A DNA stretch of 7,371 bases from assembly GCA_047616325.1 (NCBI GenBank), contig JBLHGN010000184.1, positions 1 through 7,371 of the forward strand, in the 5' to 3' direction. Every line of letters begins with the position of its first letter. The stretch's first letter is position 1. This stretch comes from JBLHGN01 sp047616325 (GTDB lineage: Bacteria > Pseudomonadota > Gammaproteobacteria > Pseudomonadales > Cellvibrionaceae). Positions 6,307-7,371 of the stretch are shown here, piece after piece. Below the pieces are notes generated by a model that worked only from the letters and a program-made list of their open reading frames with translations, did no database searches and had not been told where the DNA came from. The translations under genes and the position numbers were made by a program.

Positions 6307-7371
6307 GTGGCTAATTTCTACGACAGCTTGCCTGAAAAGGATCGTCGACGTTATGCAGCCGTTGAGGCGAAGAAAATTGGACATGGAGGTACCACATATA
6401 TTTGTTCGTTATTTGGCTGTGATGATAAAACGGTTAAAAAAGGCATGCTGGATGTTCATGATGAAGAAGCACTTCAGCAGGCGAGTGTCCGAGCACCCGG
6501 AGGGAGTAGAAAGAAGCTTATAGAGGCGATGTCTGATATAAATAAAGCGTTTCTCGACGTATTGTCAAGTCATTCCGCGGGAGATCCAATGGATGACAAG
6601 GTGAAATGGACGGCTTTGAGTCGGTCGGAAATATCCAATGCACTAAAAAAAGGATTTAGAGTAAGTTGCAATATTGTGAAACAGCTGCTTAAAAATAACG
6701 GGTACGTTAAGCGTAAACTCAGCAAGAATAAAAGTACTGGGGAATATAAAGAAAGAGACCGTCAGTTTAAAAAGATCAATCGGCTGAGATCTAAGTTTGA
6801 GCGAGAAGGCAACCCGATTATTAGTATTGATGCAAAAAAGAAGGAAAAACTCGGTAATCTCTATCGTGATGGTCAAGTGTACTGCCTGGAAGCCGAGATA
6901 GTTTATGACCATGACTTCGCCCATTTGGCAGACGGCAGCGCTGTTCCCCATGGGATTTACGATTTACAGCACAATGATGCCATGATCAATATAGGTGTTA
7001 GCGCTGAGACCTGCGAGTTTGCTTGTGATTGAATTAAGCTTTGGTGGGAATCCGTTGGGCTTCAACGCTATAGTGATGCGACTGCAATTTTGATATTGGC
7101 AGATGGCAGGGGAAGTAACTCCAGTAGTCGTCATTTATTTAAAGAAGCACTTCAGCAGCTTGCAAATGAAATTCGAATGGCTCATTGCCCACCTTCTACA
7201 TCAAAGTGGAATCCCATAGAGCACAAACTATTTAAGCATGTTACTCGAGCCATGTCTGGAGTAGTGTTTAAAAATCATGAGCTTGTCAGGGAGCTGATTG
7301 AAAATACGCATACGGAGCAAGGGCTAAATGTGACCGCGAATATCATCGATAAAGTTTACGAAACAGGAAAA
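6307..7371 (+). pseudogene. ISAzo13-family transposase with in-frame TGA, 3' end outside window
   Basis: This is a DDE transposase of the ISAzo13 type. From GTG 6307 (GAAGAAG just upstream) come a helix-turn-helix-like start (RRRYAAVEAKKIGHGGTTYI, residues 13-32), a second DNA-binding-like segment (105-136), and the first catalytic region PIISIDAKKKEKLGN with Asp175. DHDF and IPHGIYDL-like motifs follow at about 201-220. A TGA at 7030-7032 (codon 242) interrupts CEFACD*IKLWW. The same frame continues with ILADGRGSNSS (second Asp, codon 7102-7104) and STSKWNPIEHKLF (Glu codon 7219-7221), reaching VYETGK at the window edge. Family members typically have a sense codon, often Cys as I recall, at the TGA position. 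About four residues also seem missing before IRMAHCPP (7170/7171). The protein is probably inactive unless the stop is read through. Confidence 0.88.
6464..6480 (+). repeat. 17-bp direct repeat, copy 1 (copy 2 at 7142-7158)
   Basis: AAGAAGCACTTCAGCAG occurs identically at 6464-6480 and 7142-7158, both inside the transposase gene and in the same reading frame, encoding EALQQ each time. Recombination between the copies would remove 678 bases, which is a multiple of three. Confidence 0.9.

Larger units (their letters stand above)
6199..7371 (+). mobile_element. ISAzo13-type insertion sequence (left part; right end outside window)
   Basis: The left boundary is inferred from where GH30 homology on the opposite strand stops, at about 6190-6205. 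The DNA to the right is richer in A+T than the genes to the left and contains one transposase frame running off the window. The IS appears inserted in the 5' part of the GH30 gene, in opposite orientation to it. I could not define the terminal inverted repeat or a target duplication because the other end is not present. Bases 6199-6306 hold no gene: they are the IS end and a leader, with in-frame TAG at 6292-6294 just before the GTG start. Confidence 0.75.

Noticed and set aside
5011..6384. General stop-codon reassignment, suggested by a TAG in GH30 and a TGA in the transposase
   Set aside because: The MOSC gene and the 151-residue gene end with TAG and the GH30 frame ends with TGA at the expected places, so both codons act as normal stops here.
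5836..6384. Reading the minus-strand frame upstream of 6198 as the natural GH30 N-terminus
   Set aside because: The extra residues (a hydrophobic stretch around HFFFALFTIV) show no GH30 similarity and overlap the IS end and the transposase start; it is a chance fusion with insertion-sequence DNA.
7033..7075. Possible SECIS hairpin after the transposase TGA, which would indicate selenocysteine
   Set aside because: The bases just downstream give only a short AAGC/GCTT pairing with a long loop and no convincing bacterial SECIS apical loop; a transposase is also an unlikely selenoprotein.

Overview
The window looks like chromosomal DNA from a Gram-negative, probably marine, gammaproteobacterium. 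The evidence is a PrpD of the methylcitrate cycle, a periplasmic CXXCH cytochrome with a Sec-type signal peptide, an HDOD signalling protein and a glycoside hydrolase of family 30. This mix would suit polysaccharide degraders such as the Cellvibrionales, but that placement is inference. Most genes have moderate base composition. The right end is visibly richer in A+T and belongs to an insertion sequence.

Left third (1-2256): the 3' part of prpD (2-methylcitrate dehydratase, cut by the window edge) is followed 28 bases later, on the same strand and with its own ribosome binding site, by a complete alpha/beta hydrolase with an intact Ser-Asp-His triad. The two are probably co-transcribed. The hydrolase carries a perfect 13-bp inverted repeat exactly over its catalytic-His motif.

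Middle (2257-4473): an HDOD-domain gene on the minus strand contains a (GTTGCC)5 hexanucleotide tract that encodes a Gly-Asn linker. It has no canonical start that would include all of its apparent domain, and a REP-like palindrome lies just upstream. Next come a plus-strand MOSC-domain protein and a minus-strand cytochrome c553-like protein. These two converge with only 10 bases between them and share a terminator-like hairpin. A gene-poor stretch of about 300 bases follows.

Right (4474-7371): an unrecognised 151-residue protein is followed by two decaying elements. The first is a minus-strand GH30 glycosidase with both catalytic glutamates preserved. It is interrupted by an in-frame amber codon, and its 5' end is missing where an insertion sequence begins. 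The second is an ISAzo13-type transposase on the plus strand, also interrupted by one in-frame stop (TGA), which runs off the window. The simplest reading is that an IS landed in the GH30 gene and both genes then decayed. I see no convincing new multi-gene system. The points most worth a second look are the intragenic hairpin, the hexanucleotide repeat and the two single-stop interruptions.
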